Shown: positions 52,676-62,059, counted from the stretch's first letter. The stretch is DNA of 64,000 nucleotides from W3P20-009 sp963620575 (GCA_963620575.1 CAVFBC010000010.1:1-64000), one strand, 5' to 3'. Made by a program: numbers and translations. Notes: generated from the letters alone by a model not told the origin.

Positions 52676-53104
52676 TTATATTTCGTCTTCGTCAAAAGTG
52701 TAGCATGGGCCGCTTACGAAGCCTAACTTCATTAAGGAGTTGAGAGAGTCGCAATGGGCGATAGTCCCTACAACCTCTTCCGTCCCTTTAAGCAAGTAGC
52801 CGACAAAGAAATGGCAGTCTTTACCTGCGCCTTTGCCCGACGGGTCCTCGCACTCGACTTTCTTAAGGTCAAGTATAAAGTAGAACTGGATGTTCTCGTT
52901 CTTTGCCTCAGGCAACTGCTTGAGCAGCTCTTTGGTCTTGCTCCGTCCCAACTCACCGTCAAATACGACGGCTTCATACTTGCCGGCGGCGATGTCACTC
53001 GTCAGCACAGTTATGAAGGACTTAGAGTTGCCTTTCTTCCAACGAAGGAAAAAGTAGACGAGTATAATTACACAACAGCAAATTTTAATTATTTTCCACG
53101 CCAT
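52676..53104 (-). CDS. Hypothetical membrane-anchored protein
   Basis: A 142-residue protein with an N-terminal membrane segment (about 4-20, containing CCC), then a soluble alpha/beta region. No family is recognised. It lies between the small membrane proteins and the lipocalin-like lipoprotein on one strand with short spacers, so it is probably part of a single transcript. Confidence 0.6.
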   Translation of the reverse strand: MAWKIIKICCCVIILVYFFLRWKKGNSKSFITVLTSDIAAGKYEAVVFDGELGRSKTKELLKQLPEAKNENIQFYFILDLKKVECEDPSGKGAGKDCHFFVGYLLKGTEEVVGTIAHCDSLNSLMKLGFVSGPCYTFDEDEI

Positions 53105-53133
53105 GACACAAATGTTTTATGTGTTGATTTTGA

Positions 53134-53277
53134 TTAGAGGTCTTTGTTGCTGTTTTTTTCCTTAAAGAAATTAAAACCCATCACAATACCCAAGATTGGG
53201 CAGGCGATAAGGAGGAGGTTTTCGTCAACGTCGTTGATATAGTAATCGCCCATCGCAATTCCTATAATAAAGGTCAC
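53134..53277 (-). CDS. Small membrane protein (47 aa), coupled to the upstream gene
   Basis: A short gene overlooked by length cut-offs. It starts at GTG (53277), overlapping the TGA stop of the upstream gene as GTGA, and ends at TAA (53134). The protein (MTFIIGIAMGDYYIND..., ending FKEKNSNKDL) has one or two short hydrophobic segments (about 2-10 and 21-35) and a charged tail. The overlapping start and stop support translation. Function unknown. Confidence 0.55.
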   Translation of the reverse strand: MTFIIGIAMGDYYINDVDENLLLIACPILGIVMGFNFFKEKNSNKDL

Positions 53278-53564
53278 GATTTCGGTTGCTCCTGAAAAGC
53301 ACCGAGGATGGCACCCGCGACGGAGTATTTAGGAACACAAATGGACACTCCCGCCCCGGCTATTACTGCTCCCAACATTACCAACCACATGGAGTATACC
53401 CCACTCAAGTTGGTGATTATGGCCAAAATGATGCCGCAGATGATTCCCAATGTTATGCCGAGACCGGCAGCGCATCCTGCGCCCATTGGCTTGTCATCCT
53501 CTTTGGGCTCAGCGCCCTCTGTCGTGCCTGCTATGGGCTCTTTCTTCTCTTCAAGATCTGTCAT
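53274..53564 (-). CDS. Small two-pass membrane protein
   Basis: A 96-residue protein with an acidic N-terminus (about 1-27), a Gly-rich first hydrophobic segment (about 29-52) and a second one (about 56-90) with a GAVIAGAGVSI pattern, suggesting two to three membrane helices. No family is recognised. First gene of a leftward series of small membrane proteins and lipoproteins. Confidence 0.6.
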   Translation of the reverse strand: MTDLEEKKEPIAGTTEGAEPKEDDKPMGAGCAAGLGITLGIICGIILAIITNLSGVYSMWLVMLGAVIAGAGVSICVPKYSVAGAILGAFQEQPKS

Positions 53565-54026
53565 AAGTTAAATTATTTAGAGTGTTATTTGTGAGTTGTC
53601 TTAAGGTTATTCAATTCCTTCCGTTTTGATGAAAAAGGAAGCATGGATATGAACTTTTTCTTTGATAGTCTAAGTGGTGTCTTGAATGAATATTAATATC
53701 ACGGTGCTGTGAATAGTCCCATACCTGTTAATGTTGTTGCGATCTCTTTATGCAAATTTATCCATTTCGGGCTAAGTGTTTTTGCCGAAAAGGAGTGACG
53801 ATTTAAATAATTTTGGTTTTTGAAGTGGTCGTGGTGTTGTGAATATGGTATGGTTGCAGTTTTCAAGTCGTGGTTGTGATGCCCTCTATATGGTGGGGTG
53901 GGCAAAGCGGTGTAATTGCAAAAAAAATACCGTGGTTCATCCCAATTTAGGGATGAACCACGGCGTTGCTTTAGCTGTTTGCTTATTTTTTGTGAGAGCT
54001 GAGTGCGCAGGACCTCTCTTGACTGC
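53565..54026. other. Intergenic region upstream of the small membrane-protein operon
   Basis: Contains the sugar-kinase terminator (53931-53964) and a minus-strand box TAAATTTG (53753-53760) that may start the small-protein operon with a leader of ~180 bases. AT-rich, no credible gene. Confidence 0.55.
53931..53964 (-). terminator. Terminator after the PfkB-family kinase gene
   Basis: Perfect 14-base arms (CCGTGGTTCATCCC and its complement) around a six-base loop; on the minus strand the stem is followed by a T-rich run. Confidence 0.92.
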
Positions 54027-54935
54027 TCACCTCTTTGCGATATAATTATCTAATGATATGCATACCTCGGTGGCGAACTCGACACCTTTATGCATGGCTT
54101 GTGTGAGAGATTCCGCAAATTTGGGAGATGAGATGTCCGCTGACGTGATGCCTGTCTCAAGGAGTCCGCATACCGTGCCGGCATTAAAGCTGTCTCCTGC
54201 TCCGATTGTAGAGACGGGAGTTATCTTCTGCCCTGCCACATGGTGCTCCCCATCGGGGGTGATAAGTGTCGCGCCGCTTGCTCCCTCAGTGCAGATGAAG
54301 TAGGGGCAGAGCGGGGCGATGATGTCACGGTAGGCACGCCGCCAGTCGGACATGCCGAGCATCAACTCGATGTCCTCGTCTGACCCTTTGACGATATGCG
54401 CCATGCGCATGTTCTCCTCTATGGTTGGCCAAAGCTCCTTAGCCTCAGCTTTGTGCGTGGCGCGGAAGTTGACATCATAGAAGAGCAGAGCCCCTTCGCT
54501 GCGGGCGGTCTCAATGACTGGTTTGACCTCGTGGCGCAACCCGGGGTTTATGGCAAAATATGACCCGAAAAGGAGTATGTCGCCCTGTCGGAATGATGGC
54601 ATGGCGAAACTTATCTTCTGACTCTTATAGTCTTTATAGAACTCGTAGTTGGCTTTTTTCTGCTCATCGAGAAATGCGAGTGCCAAATGGCTTTGGCAGC
54701 CTTTGTTGACGGTCACGAGAGACGCGTCTACTCTGTTGTCGCTTAGGAATTTGCGTATTATGTCGCCAACAGCGTCATCGCCTGTCTCTGTTATCATGGC
54801 TGCGTTATGCCCTGCGCGCGCCACGGATATCATGGCGTTGTAGACCGAGCCGCCGGGCTTTGCGCTCAGAGGCCTCTGCTCATGGTCAAAAACAATGTCG
54901 AGCACTGTCTCGCCTATGCCTATTACTTGTGACAT
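54027..54935 (-). CDS. PfkB-family carbohydrate kinase (fructokinase-like)
   Basis: A 302-residue sugar kinase. The N-terminal signature GIGETVLDIVFD...KPGGSVYNAMISVARAG binds the sugar, and the C-terminal signature STIGAGDSFNAGTVCGLLETG includes the catalytic Asp and the anion hole. It most resembles fructokinases. The Met at 54935 is preferred; the open frame extends to 54968, overlapping the ABC-F gene end. It lies downstream of the ABC-F gene on the same strand. Confidence 0.9.
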   Translation of the reverse strand: MSQVIGIGETVLDIVFDHEQRPLSAKPGGSVYNAMISVARAGHNAAMITETGDDAVGDIIRKFLSDNRVDASLVTVNKGCQSHLALAFLDEQKKANYEFYKDYKSQKISFAMPSFRQGDILLFGSYFAINPGLRHEVKPVIETARSEGALLFYDVNFRATHKAEAKELWPTIEENMRMAHIVKGSDEDIELMLGMSDWRRAYRDIIAPLCPYFICTEGASGATLITPDGEHHVAGQKITPVSTIGAGDSFNAGTVCGLLETGITSADISSPKFAESLTQAMHKGVEFATEVCISLDNYIAKR

Positions 54936-54960
54936 GACTGAAAGTTTTTTATAGTATGAT

Positions 54961-56883
54961 CTACCCACCTATAATCTCCTGGAGCTCAAGCCAACGCATC
55001 TCCATCTCGTCAATCTGGTCTTTCACTTTGCCATATTCGTCCGAGAGGTCCATTATCTTCTGCGGGTCGGTCTCTCCGCCGCCTAAGAGGGCTTCGATTT
55101 CCGCCTTGCGTGTGTTGAGTTTTGGCAGTTCGGCGTCTATCTTCTCCAGCTCTTTTTTCTGAGCATAGGTCAGCTTGGCCGGGCGTGATGTCTTGGCTTG
55201 TGGCGTGGCTGCGGGCGTGCTTGGCGCGCTCTTTGAAGCCTCAGCTTTGGCGGCAGCCTCTGCCTCGCGTTGTTGCCGCTCGTTCTCTCTGCTCCAGATG
55301 AGGTATTCGCTGTAGTTGCCGGGGAAGTCCTTCACGCCGCCCTTGCCATCGAGAACAAAAAGATGGTCCGCCACTTTGTCTACGAAGAAACGGTCGTGTG
55401 AGACTATGATGACAGTGCCACCAAAGGTGGTGAGGTACTCCTCCAAGACGTTGAGAGACAAGATATCGAGGTCGTTGGTAGGCTCGTCAAGCAAGAGGAA
55501 ATTGGGTTGGCGCATGAGCACTGTGACAAGGTAGAGTCGCTTCCTCTCGCCACCCGACAGGCTCTCCACGCGGACGTGGTGCATCTCGTTTGGGAAGAGG
55601 AATTGGCGCAAAAATTGTGCGGCGGGGACGGTGTGTCCGCCCTCTTTCTCTATTTGGTCGGCTATGTCCTCAATAACCTCAAGGACGGTCTTGTGCGGTG
55701 CCACCTCAATGCCGCCCTGCCTATAATAGCCTGGCACTACGGTGTCGCCTGTCTCTATGTGTCCCGAGTCGGGTGACAAGTTGCCTGTCAGCATGTTCAG
55801 CATGGTCGATTTGCCACTGCCGTTAGGGCCTACTATGGCCACACGCTCACCTCGGGCGAACTTATAGCTGAAGTCGTCTATGATGGTGCGGTTGCCAAAG
55901 ACTTTGTGCAAGTCGTAGGCGTCGACCACTTTGCGGCCTAATCTTGCGCTGCCGAATTCGAGGGCGAAACTGCGCTCATCCCTTATTTTCTTGGCGCGTT
56001 CTTGCAGTTGCTCAAAGGCGTCAATGCGATACTGGGCCTTTGTGCCGCGGGCTTGAGGCATGCGGTTAATCCATTCCTGCTCGCGGCGCAGCAGGTTGCG
56101 TGCCTTGGCCACCTCGGCTTGGCGGGTGTCCATGCGCTCCTGGCGTTTCTGTATGTAATAGGCGTAGTTGCCGTCGTAGGAGTAAATCTGATGGTTGTCA
56201 AGCTCAAGTATCTGTGTGCAGACCCGGTCTAAGAAGTAACGGTCGTGCGTCACCATGAGCAGTGTGGCTGTCGAGCGGCTGAGGTAGTCTTCTAACCATT
56301 CGATTATCTCGACATCGAGGTGGTTGGTGGGCTCGTCGAGGATGAGGAAGTCGGGTTCAGACAGCAGCAGGTTGGCAATGGCTATTCGTTTGCGCTGTCC
56401 GCCAGATAGTTGCCCCACTTTCTTGTCGAAGTCGGATATGTATAGTCTGCCCAGCATCTGTTTTGCGCGGCTCTCATAGTCCCATGCTTTCAGGGCGTCC
56501 ATCTTTTCGATGAGGGCGGGGATGGCGTCGTCGTCATGTCGTGCCACTGCGGCCTCGTAGTCGCGGACAGTCTTGGCCGCTGGGTTGTCAGATGCGAAAA
56601 CCTGCTCAAGCACAGTGCGCTCGGGGTCCATCTCGGGTTCCTGCTGCAACCATCCCACGCGTATTTGCTCGTTCCACGTTATCTTGCCCGAGTCTGGCAC
56701 TTCGTGGTCGCCCGTGGCTCCTGTTTGCGCACCGGACAGCATGCTCAGAAGTGTGGTCTTGCCGGCTCCATTGCGTGCCACGAGGGCTACTTTCTGCCCC
56801 TCGCTTATGCCAAACGAAATGCCGTCAAAAAGTGTTATGTCGCCCCAGCGAAAGTGCAGGTCCTCAACGGAAAGGTAGTTCAT
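54961..56883 (-). CDS. ABC-F family ATPase (Uup-like)
   Basis: A 640-residue cytosolic protein with two ABC domains and no membrane part. The first has Walker A ARNGAGKTT and signature QLSGGQRKR; the second has GPNGSGKST and SLSGGERKR; the ABC-F linker lies between (about 240-320), and a C-terminal coiled-coil (about 540-640). ABC-F proteins act on ribosomes or, for Uup, on DNA-related and translation functions. The subgroup Uup is favoured by the C-terminal coiled coil. Confidence 0.93.
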   Translation of the reverse strand: MNYLSVEDLHFRWGDITLFDGISFGISEGQKVALVARNGAGKTTLLSMLSGAQTGATGDHEVPDSGKITWNEQIRVGWLQQEPEMDPERTVLEQVFASDNPAAKTVRDYEAAVARHDDDAIPALIEKMDALKAWDYESRAKQMLGRLYISDFDKKVGQLSGGQRKRIAIANLLLSEPDFLILDEPTNHLDVEIIEWLEDYLSRSTATLLMVTHDRYFLDRVCTQILELDNHQIYSYDGNYAYYIQKRQERMDTRQAEVAKARNLLRREQEWINRMPQARGTKAQYRIDAFEQLQERAKKIRDERSFALEFGSARLGRKVVDAYDLHKVFGNRTIIDDFSYKFARGERVAIVGPNGSGKSTMLNMLTGNLSPDSGHIETGDTVVPGYYRQGGIEVAPHKTVLEVIEDIADQIEKEGGHTVPAAQFLRQFLFPNEMHHVRVESLSGGERKRLYLVTVLMRQPNFLLLDEPTNDLDILSLNVLEEYLTTFGGTVIIVSHDRFFVDKVADHLFVLDGKGGVKDFPGNYSEYLIWSRENERQQREAEAAAKAEASKSAPSTPAATPQAKTSRPAKLTYAQKKELEKIDAELPKLNTRKAEIEALLGGGETDPQKIMDLSDEYGKVKDQIDEMEMRWLELQEIIGG

Positions 56884-56919
56884 GATGTGAGAAAATATGG
56901 TAGTGGGAATGTATGTCTG

Positions 56920-57456
56920 TTAGAATATCTTTTGCATCAGGACCTCGTCGATAAACGTTTTGCCGCGCCTGAGTTTCTGACGCAGAACGCCGGCCCGCTC
57001 ATATCCGGCTGAGGTGAAGAGGGCGAGGCTCGGAGCATTGTCCGTGGCTATGGTGACGATGATGGAGTGCACAAGCATCGTGTCTACGGCAAATGCCTCT
57101 ACCTGTCGCAAGGCGTCTGAAGCATAGCCGGCTTTCCGGCTCTCTGGTTGCACAAGTACGCCAATTGAGCACGTCATGTTGAGCGGGTCGAAGTCGAATA
57201 TGTCTATGCAACCGACAGTCACACCATCGCTCAGTCTGTCTATCATGAAACGCGTCTGCCGCGTCTGCCAAATGTCCAAGTCGGTGTGCTCCACAAATGT
57301 GCGGATGTCCGACAAACTGAGAGGCCAACGCCTGTCGCCGGTCTCCCACGTGGTGGGGTCATTCTCCCACACATATAGTAGGTCTGCATCAGAAGGCTCG
57401 AGAGCCCTTAGTCGGACTCCCGAGCCATTTGTGTCTCTTGCTATGTCTTGTGGCAT
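56920..57456 (-). CDS. GNAT-family N-acetyltransferase (RimJ/RimL-like)
   Basis: A 178-residue acetyltransferase. The N-terminus VRLRALEPSDADLLYVWENDP and the acetyl-CoA loop VQPESRKAGYASDALRQVEAFA (Gly-rich A motif), then NAPSLALFTSAGYERAG (B motif) identify a GNAT of the RimJ/RimL or SpeG type. Acceptor unknown: protein N-terminus, polyamine or drug. It lies upstream of the ABC-F gene by 36 bases on the same strand, in a likely shared transcript. Confidence 0.88.
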   Translation of the reverse strand: MPQDIARDTNGSGVRLRALEPSDADLLYVWENDPTTWETGDRRWPLSLSDIRTFVEHTDLDIWQTRQTRFMIDRLSDGVTVGCIDIFDFDPLNMTCSIGVLVQPESRKAGYASDALRQVEAFAVDTMLVHSIIVTIATDNAPSLALFTSAGYERAGVLRQKLRRGKTFIDEVLMQKIF

Positions 57457-57471
57457 TAATTGTCGCCTGTG

Positions 57472-59487
57472 CTATTGACGCTCTGGTTTAGCCACGCCGT
57501 TGGCACCATCCTCAGCCTCCTCTTTTTTTACGTATTTGATGTATTGCTTGGTGTTTCGTGCGAAAGCGTCCTTATACTTGGTGTCGCGGCGTATCCTGTT
57601 GCGGACTGTCTTTGCCTCCTGATATGTGGCGTAATTGCCATAAGAGTAGACAAACCAGCCGTTCTGATACCTGTACTCCGTCACACTGTCCGGCTCAATT
57701 GCTGTGTCAAGATATTTGTAGTTCAATATTCTGCGCAAGCTGAGAATTTGGACGGTGTATGGACGCTCAGCGTTGTATTTGAATGAGTTTGCCGCGGCGG
57801 CAGCCATGGCTGCCGAGGTGTCAAGAGGGCTCTTGCTCTTGTTTGCCTCCTTGAGCTCCGGCTTGAACTCGAATATTATCGGGTCAAGCTCGACTGGTTT
57901 CTGTTGGGCGTAATAGCTTTGGCTCTTCTTTGTGTCCACGTGCCTCGTTATGGTGTCTCCATCACAATAGGCCATGAGGTCATAAGATTGCCCCGCCTCG
58001 ACAATCGACACGAAGCGCCCACTGTGGGAATTCGGTCTTCCGAGGGCTATTATCTCGTTGTCCTTCAGAGTCAAAACCCTCACATCTTCAATTGTCGGTG
58101 CTTTAATCATGGCTGCGAGAACAGCCATCCTGTTCTGCTCGGGCTGCTCATACTCAACCTCATATATGTCATATGAAGGCATCTTGCTGTCCTCGTCCCA
58201 ACGTATGGATGAGTAGTAGGCTCGGTCGCGGTCCACAGAGGGTGAGAAAAAGAGGTCGTCGTCAGCAGAGTTGATTGGGAAGCCTATGTTGGTGCAGGCT
58301 ACAAAACAGCCGTTTTTGTCCTCGGGCGAGTAAAAGATGTCATAACCGCCCATTCCGTCGTGACCCTTTGAGCTGAAGTAGAGTATGCGTGAGTCAACAT
58401 GGAAGAATGGCGCATCCTCGTCCTCCTCCGTGTTGACACCAGTGCCTAAGTTGAGAGGCTCGCCCCATGTGCCGTCTGGCAACCTGTGAGAGCGATAGAT
58501 GTCTTTGCCGCCATAGCCGCCAGGGCAGTCGGAAGAGAGGAACATATCCTGTCCATCGGGGGTGACGTAGGCGAAGTCCTCGTTATATATGGAGTTGACG
58601 GGCTCTGGCAGTGCAGTGGCTGGTTGCCATTTGCCTGTGTTGGGGTCTTTGCGCGAGACGTATATGTCGCCATTGTGGCAGAGGTACATCTCATTGCCAG
58701 CCATGGACAGCGACGTGGCGGTCTCCTGCCCGGCGTTGCCACGCTTGTCTGTCACGAGACCCTTCACCTGTTCGGCTTCACCCCAGTTTCCTCCATCCCA
58801 TTTATTGCCTTGCCTGACTGAGAAATATATGCCCTCCTCTGATTGCCCATCGTCAAACAGCATGGTCTTGTCCGCGTCTTGCTTGGGGCGGCGCGATGTG
58901 TAATACATTGTGTCCTCGTTGACTGTGAGGATGGGGCGGTAGTCATTGCTGGTGCTGTTGACTCCGTCACCTGCGGTGCGCATGACGAGCTTGACGGGCT
59001 GACGCATCAGGATCATGGCCGATGCGCAAATGTCCCGCTCATGGCTTATCATGTTCGCATAGGTCTTATTGGTGTCGTGGGCCTCGACCTCGTCATATAT
59101 CTTGAGTGCCTCCTGCGGCCTTCCGCACAGCTGCTGCGCACGGGCTATGGCTAAGTTGAGCTCAAGTCGCGCCTCGTCCCATGTGGTGTTGTCATCCAAC
59201 TCCTTGGCACGGTTGAGGAAGTATAGGGTCGAGTCAGGGTTGCCGCTACCATTGATGTAGCAGATGCCTAAGTTGTAGGCCACGCCTATGTTGTCGGGGT
59301 ACTTGCCGTACAAGTCGCGCAGTATGGCAATCGCGCTCGTGTTATTTGTCTTGTCGGCGAGCTTGAGCGCTGTCTTGAACGCTCGGTTGTCCTCGGCTGT
59401 CATTTTGCTTTGAGCGAGGGCGGGGATTGTGTTTGCCGCAATGGTGAGGGCGGCAATGGAGGCGTATAGTTTCAGGTTAGAGGTCAT
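57472..59487 (-). CDS. Exported protein with TPR, PD40 beta-propeller and SPOR-like domains
   Basis: A 671-residue protein from the Met at 59487, which starts the signal peptide (about 1-26, PALAQ). Tetratricopeptide-type helices (about 35-150) precede a WD40-like PD40 beta-propeller (about 180-470: YRPILTVNEDTMYYTS, YVTPDGQDMFLSSDCPGGYGGKDIYRS, ILYFSSKGHDGMGGYDIFYS). The end (about 590-655: YTVQILSLRR, YQNGWFVYSYGNYATYQEAKTVRNRI) resembles a SPOR-type peptidoglycan-binding fold. OmpA-type C-terminal domains usual in such proteins are absent. It probably binds cell wall in the periplasm; function unknown. The open frame extends to 59637 with no signal-like sequence. Confidence 0.8.
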   Translation of the reverse strand: MTSNLKLYASIAALTIAANTIPALAQSKMTAEDNRAFKTALKLADKTNNTSAIAILRDLYGKYPDNIGVAYNLGICYINGSGNPDSTLYFLNRAKELDDNTTWDEARLELNLAIARAQQLCGRPQEALKIYDEVEAHDTNKTYANMISHERDICASAMILMRQPVKLVMRTAGDGVNSTSNDYRPILTVNEDTMYYTSRRPKQDADKTMLFDDGQSEEGIYFSVRQGNKWDGGNWGEAEQVKGLVTDKRGNAGQETATSLSMAGNEMYLCHNGDIYVSRKDPNTGKWQPATALPEPVNSIYNEDFAYVTPDGQDMFLSSDCPGGYGGKDIYRSHRLPDGTWGEPLNLGTGVNTEEDEDAPFFHVDSRILYFSSKGHDGMGGYDIFYSPEDKNGCFVACTNIGFPINSADDDLFFSPSVDRDRAYYSSIRWDEDSKMPSYDIYEVEYEQPEQNRMAVLAAMIKAPTIEDVRVLTLKDNEIIALGRPNSHSGRFVSIVEAGQSYDLMAYCDGDTITRHVDTKKSQSYYAQQKPVELDPIIFEFKPELKEANKSKSPLDTSAAMAAAAANSFKYNAERPYTVQILSLRRILNYKYLDTAIEPDSVTEYRYQNGWFVYSYGNYATYQEAKTVRNRIRRDTKYKDAFARNTKQYIKYVKKEEAEDGANGVAKPERQ

Positions 59488-59623
59488 GACGGTGTGTCCG
59501 CTGATTTTCCTCGTAAAATTAGTGAAACAAATTAAGATGCACAACATTGCGAGGTGTATCCCCCCCCTCTTTTTAAGTCTTACCCTAAAAAAACAATAAG
59601 AGGGGTCGCTGATAAGCCAATCA

Positions 59624-59653
59624 GCCCTCCCCGACATCCGCGTCGGAGAGGGC
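59624..59653 (-). terminator. Stem-loop downstream of the cysE end
   Basis: Arms GCCCTCCCCGAC (59624-59635) and GTCGGAGAGGGC (59642-59653), one mismatch, six-base loop. It lies ~130 bases past the cysE stop. No clear T run on the minus strand. Confidence 0.4.
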
Positions 59654-59784
59654 GACTGACAAAAATTACACTAACACGGCCCGTCCCGGTCTTGCCCATT
59701 CACTCGTTGGCTGCCTTTGCCGCTGACGAGGGGTAGGGGCTGACCCGGGCGCGTGATGTCGTGATTAGTTTTTATGTTTATGCT

Positions 59785-60726
59785 CTAAATCCCTGCGCCG
59801 TCAACCAGTGCCATGCTTAGCGCGCGGCTTTGCAGGATGAATGAGCCGGGTGGGACTCCGTGGGTGAGCCAGACGTTGCCGCCTATGATGGTGTCATGCC
59901 CAATGGTTATGCGGCCCAGCACCGATGTGTTGGAGTAGATGGTCACGTTGTCCTCTATGATGGGGTGGCGCGGCACGTTGAGCAACATGCCGTCCTCGCC
60001 GCGTGAGAAACTCTTGGCTCCGAGTGTGACGCCCTGATAGAGCATGACGTGGCTGCCTATGATGCAGGTCTCGCCAATGACGATGCCTGTGCCATGGTCT
60101 ATGCAGAAGTGGTCGCCTATCTGCGCGCCAGGGTGTATGTCTATGCCGGTCTGCGAGTGCGCAAGCTCTGATATGATGCGCGGGATGACCGGCACGCCCA
60201 TGATTAGCAACTCGTGGGCCACGCGGTAGTGGACCATGGCCTGAACCATAGGGTAGCAGAATATTACTTCGCCAGCGCTCTTGACGGCCGGGTCGTTGTG
60301 AACCATGGCGTCAACATCGGTGTAGAGGAGGCGCTTGATCTCGCCGAGCCGCTCTATGAAGCTGACGGTCAGCTCCGCGGCTGCCGCTTGCGTCTGCTCC
60401 TCGCTCTGGTCTGTGCCGAATGCCAGTCCGCGGGCAATCTGGACGTTGAGCAACTGGCAGAGCTGCTCGACAGCCATGCCTATGACGCATGTGCGAACCT
60501 CGCCCTCGGGCCTGCGCTTGTCAAAGTATCCAGGGAAGATGATGTCCTTGACGAGTGACACCACTTGCCGCAGAGCCTCGACCGATGGCAGGGGTGACCC
60601 GTTGTGAGCCGAGATGGACTCTTCGCCCCGTGAAACCTCCGAAAGGCTTTGGACTGCCGCGCGCATGCGGTCGCTGTTGGCTGCTGACATGTTGACTTTG
60701 TTAGGTGTTTTTTCTGTTCTTTGCAT
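59785..60726 (-). CDS. cysE: Serine O-acetyltransferase (CysE/EpsC type)
   Basis: A 313-residue enzyme making O-acetylserine from serine and acetyl-CoA, first step of cysteine synthesis. The N-terminal helical region (about 1-160) precedes a left-handed beta-helix with hexapeptide repeats: GIDIHPGAQIG, CIDHGTGIVIGETCIIG (catalytic Asp-His), VMLYQGVTLGAKS. It closes a four-gene leftward operon after the JAMM protease (72-base gap). Its presence beside the sulfur-carrier genes ties the operon to cysteine or homocysteine formation. Confidence 0.93.
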   Translation of the reverse strand: MQRTEKTPNKVNMSAANSDRMRAAVQSLSEVSRGEESISAHNGSPLPSVEALRQVVSLVKDIIFPGYFDKRRPEGEVRTCVIGMAVEQLCQLLNVQIARGLAFGTDQSEEQTQAAAAELTVSFIERLGEIKRLLYTDVDAMVHNDPAVKSAGEVIFCYPMVQAMVHYRVAHELLIMGVPVIPRIISELAHSQTGIDIHPGAQIGDHFCIDHGTGIVIGETCIIGSHVMLYQGVTLGAKSFSRGEDGMLLNVPRHPIIEDNVTIYSNTSVLGRITIGHDTIIGGNVWLTHGVPPGSFILQSRALSMALVDGAGI

Positions 60727-60798
60727 TGGGTGGCGTTGTTGACAATGTCACGCCCCTTGCGCGAAAATAACACTTAATGGGTTAACATGGGCTGCTCG

Positions 60799-61206
60799 TC
60801 AGTCTTCCACAATGTCGATGAGGATTTTCTCGACCTCTCCGTTGACTATGCGGAAGGCGTTGAACACGGGCTCCTCGGCTTGTAGCGAGAGTATGCAGTA
60901 GAGGATGGTTGGGTCTAAAGCTAACCTGATGTCCTCTTGGCTGGGGCGTGAGGGGCTTTCGGGGTGACTGTGCCAATTGGCTATGATGCGCAACCCTTTG
61001 GCGCGGCTCGCCTTGAGGGCGGCGAACTGCTCGGCCGGGACAAACGAGAAGTGCTCGTTGCTGTGGTCGGCGTTCGTCATGGGGTAGTGCTCTATTGCGA
61101 GGTCTGGCTCCGCTGCGTCGCCGAACAGGTAGCCGCAGCTCTCGTTGGGCAACTCGGCCCGCGCTTGTGCTAATAGTGCCTCGTATGCTGATCGTTTAAT
61201 CTTCAT
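60799..61206 (-). CDS. JAMM metalloprotease (HcyD/Mec+-like)
   Basis: A 135-residue JAB1/MPN/Mov34-fold zinc protease. Zinc and catalytic residues are complete: Glu22 in NESCGYLF, His79 and His81 in NWHSHPESPSRPSQED, with Ser89 and Asp92. Bacterial members of this size trim or release products from MoaD/ThiS-type sulfur carriers. Here it should cut the Gln-Arg tail from the carrier encoded upstream, exposing Gly-Gly, and/or release the product amino acid. Order carrier - E1 - JAMM - cysE with gaps of 33-72 bases indicates an operon. Confidence 0.9.
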   Translation of the reverse strand: MKIKRSAYEALLAQARAELPNESCGYLFGDAAEPDLAIEHYPMTNADHSNEHFSFVPAEQFAALKASRAKGLRIIANWHSHPESPSRPSQEDIRLALDPTILYCILSLQAEEPVFNAFRIVNGEVEKILIDIVED

Positions 61207-61249
61207 GTCTTAAGCCTTTGTGTGGTCGGCGTTTGACTTCGGCACGCCT

Positions 61250-62059
61250 CTATTTCTTGTGGAGGTCGCACACTGCCTGCTCGTAGTCCACAAGTTTGGT
61301 CACGGTGGGGTTGGAGCCGCAAATGGGGCACTTGTCTGAATGGTGCACGTTGATTTTGCGGAAGTCCATCGTCTTGGCGTTGAAACTGAGCAGTTTGTCG
61401 GTAAGCAACTCGCCCACGCCCGTGAAGTACTTGAGGGTCTCGGCTGCCTGAATGGTGCCGAGCATGCCGGCAATGGCTCCCAAGACACCTGCCTGTGAGC
61501 AGGTCGGCACGAGGCCTGGTGGGGGTGGGGCGTTGAACACGCACCTGTAGCAGGCGTGGCCCGGCACGTAGGTCATTGTCTGTCCCTCGAAGCGCAATAT
61601 GCCTCCGTGGCTGAATGGTTTGCCTGCCATGACGCACGCGTCGTTGATGAGGAATTTGACTGGGAAGTTGTCGGTGCCGTCCACCACGAAGTCGTAGTCC
61701 TTGATGATGTCGAGGGCGTTGTCGGCCCTGAACAGGTCGTTGTATGTGACAACGTTGACGTGCGGGTTGATGGCGCGCAGTTTAGCTGCCGCACTTTCTA
61801 CTTTTGAGTGGCCGACATCGCTTGTGAAGTGGCATATCTGCCTCTGGAGGTTAGACACGTCCACCACGTCGAAGTCTACGAGGCCTATTGTGCCGACTCC
61901 CGCCGCGGCAAGATATAATGAAACGGGTGAGCCAAGCCCGCCAGCGCCTACAATGAGCACCTTGGCGTCGTGGATTTTCTCCTGACCTTCTATGCCCACA
62001 TCGGCTAACAGGATGTGCCTGCTGTATCGCTCAATCTCTTCTTCGCTGAATTCGTACAT
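61250..62059 (-). CDS. E1-like sulfur-carrier adenylyltransferase (MoeB/ThiF/HesA family, HcyF-like)
   Basis: A 269-residue ThiF-family enzyme that adenylates the C-terminal glycine of a sulfur-carrier protein as the prelude to thiocarboxylate formation. ATP-binding GAGGLGSPVSLYLAAAGVG (37-55), the DFDVVDVSNLQRQ segment, VDGTDNFPVKFLIND and two zinc CxxC pairs (CYRC and CPIC) are present. Unlike some MoeB/MOCS3 proteins it has no rhodanese domain, so sulfur must come from elsewhere. It sits between the carrier and the protease genes. Confidence 0.92.
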   Translation of the reverse strand: MYEFSEEEIERYSRHILLADVGIEGQEKIHDAKVLIVGAGGLGSPVSLYLAAAGVGTIGLVDFDVVDVSNLQRQICHFTSDVGHSKVESAAAKLRAINPHVNVVTYNDLFRADNALDIIKDYDFVVDGTDNFPVKFLINDACVMAGKPFSHGGILRFEGQTMTYVPGHACYRCVFNAPPPPGLVPTCSQAGVLGAIAGMLGTIQAAETLKYFTGVGELLTDKLLSFNAKTMDFRKINVHHSDKCPICGSNPTVTKLVDYEQAVCDLHKK

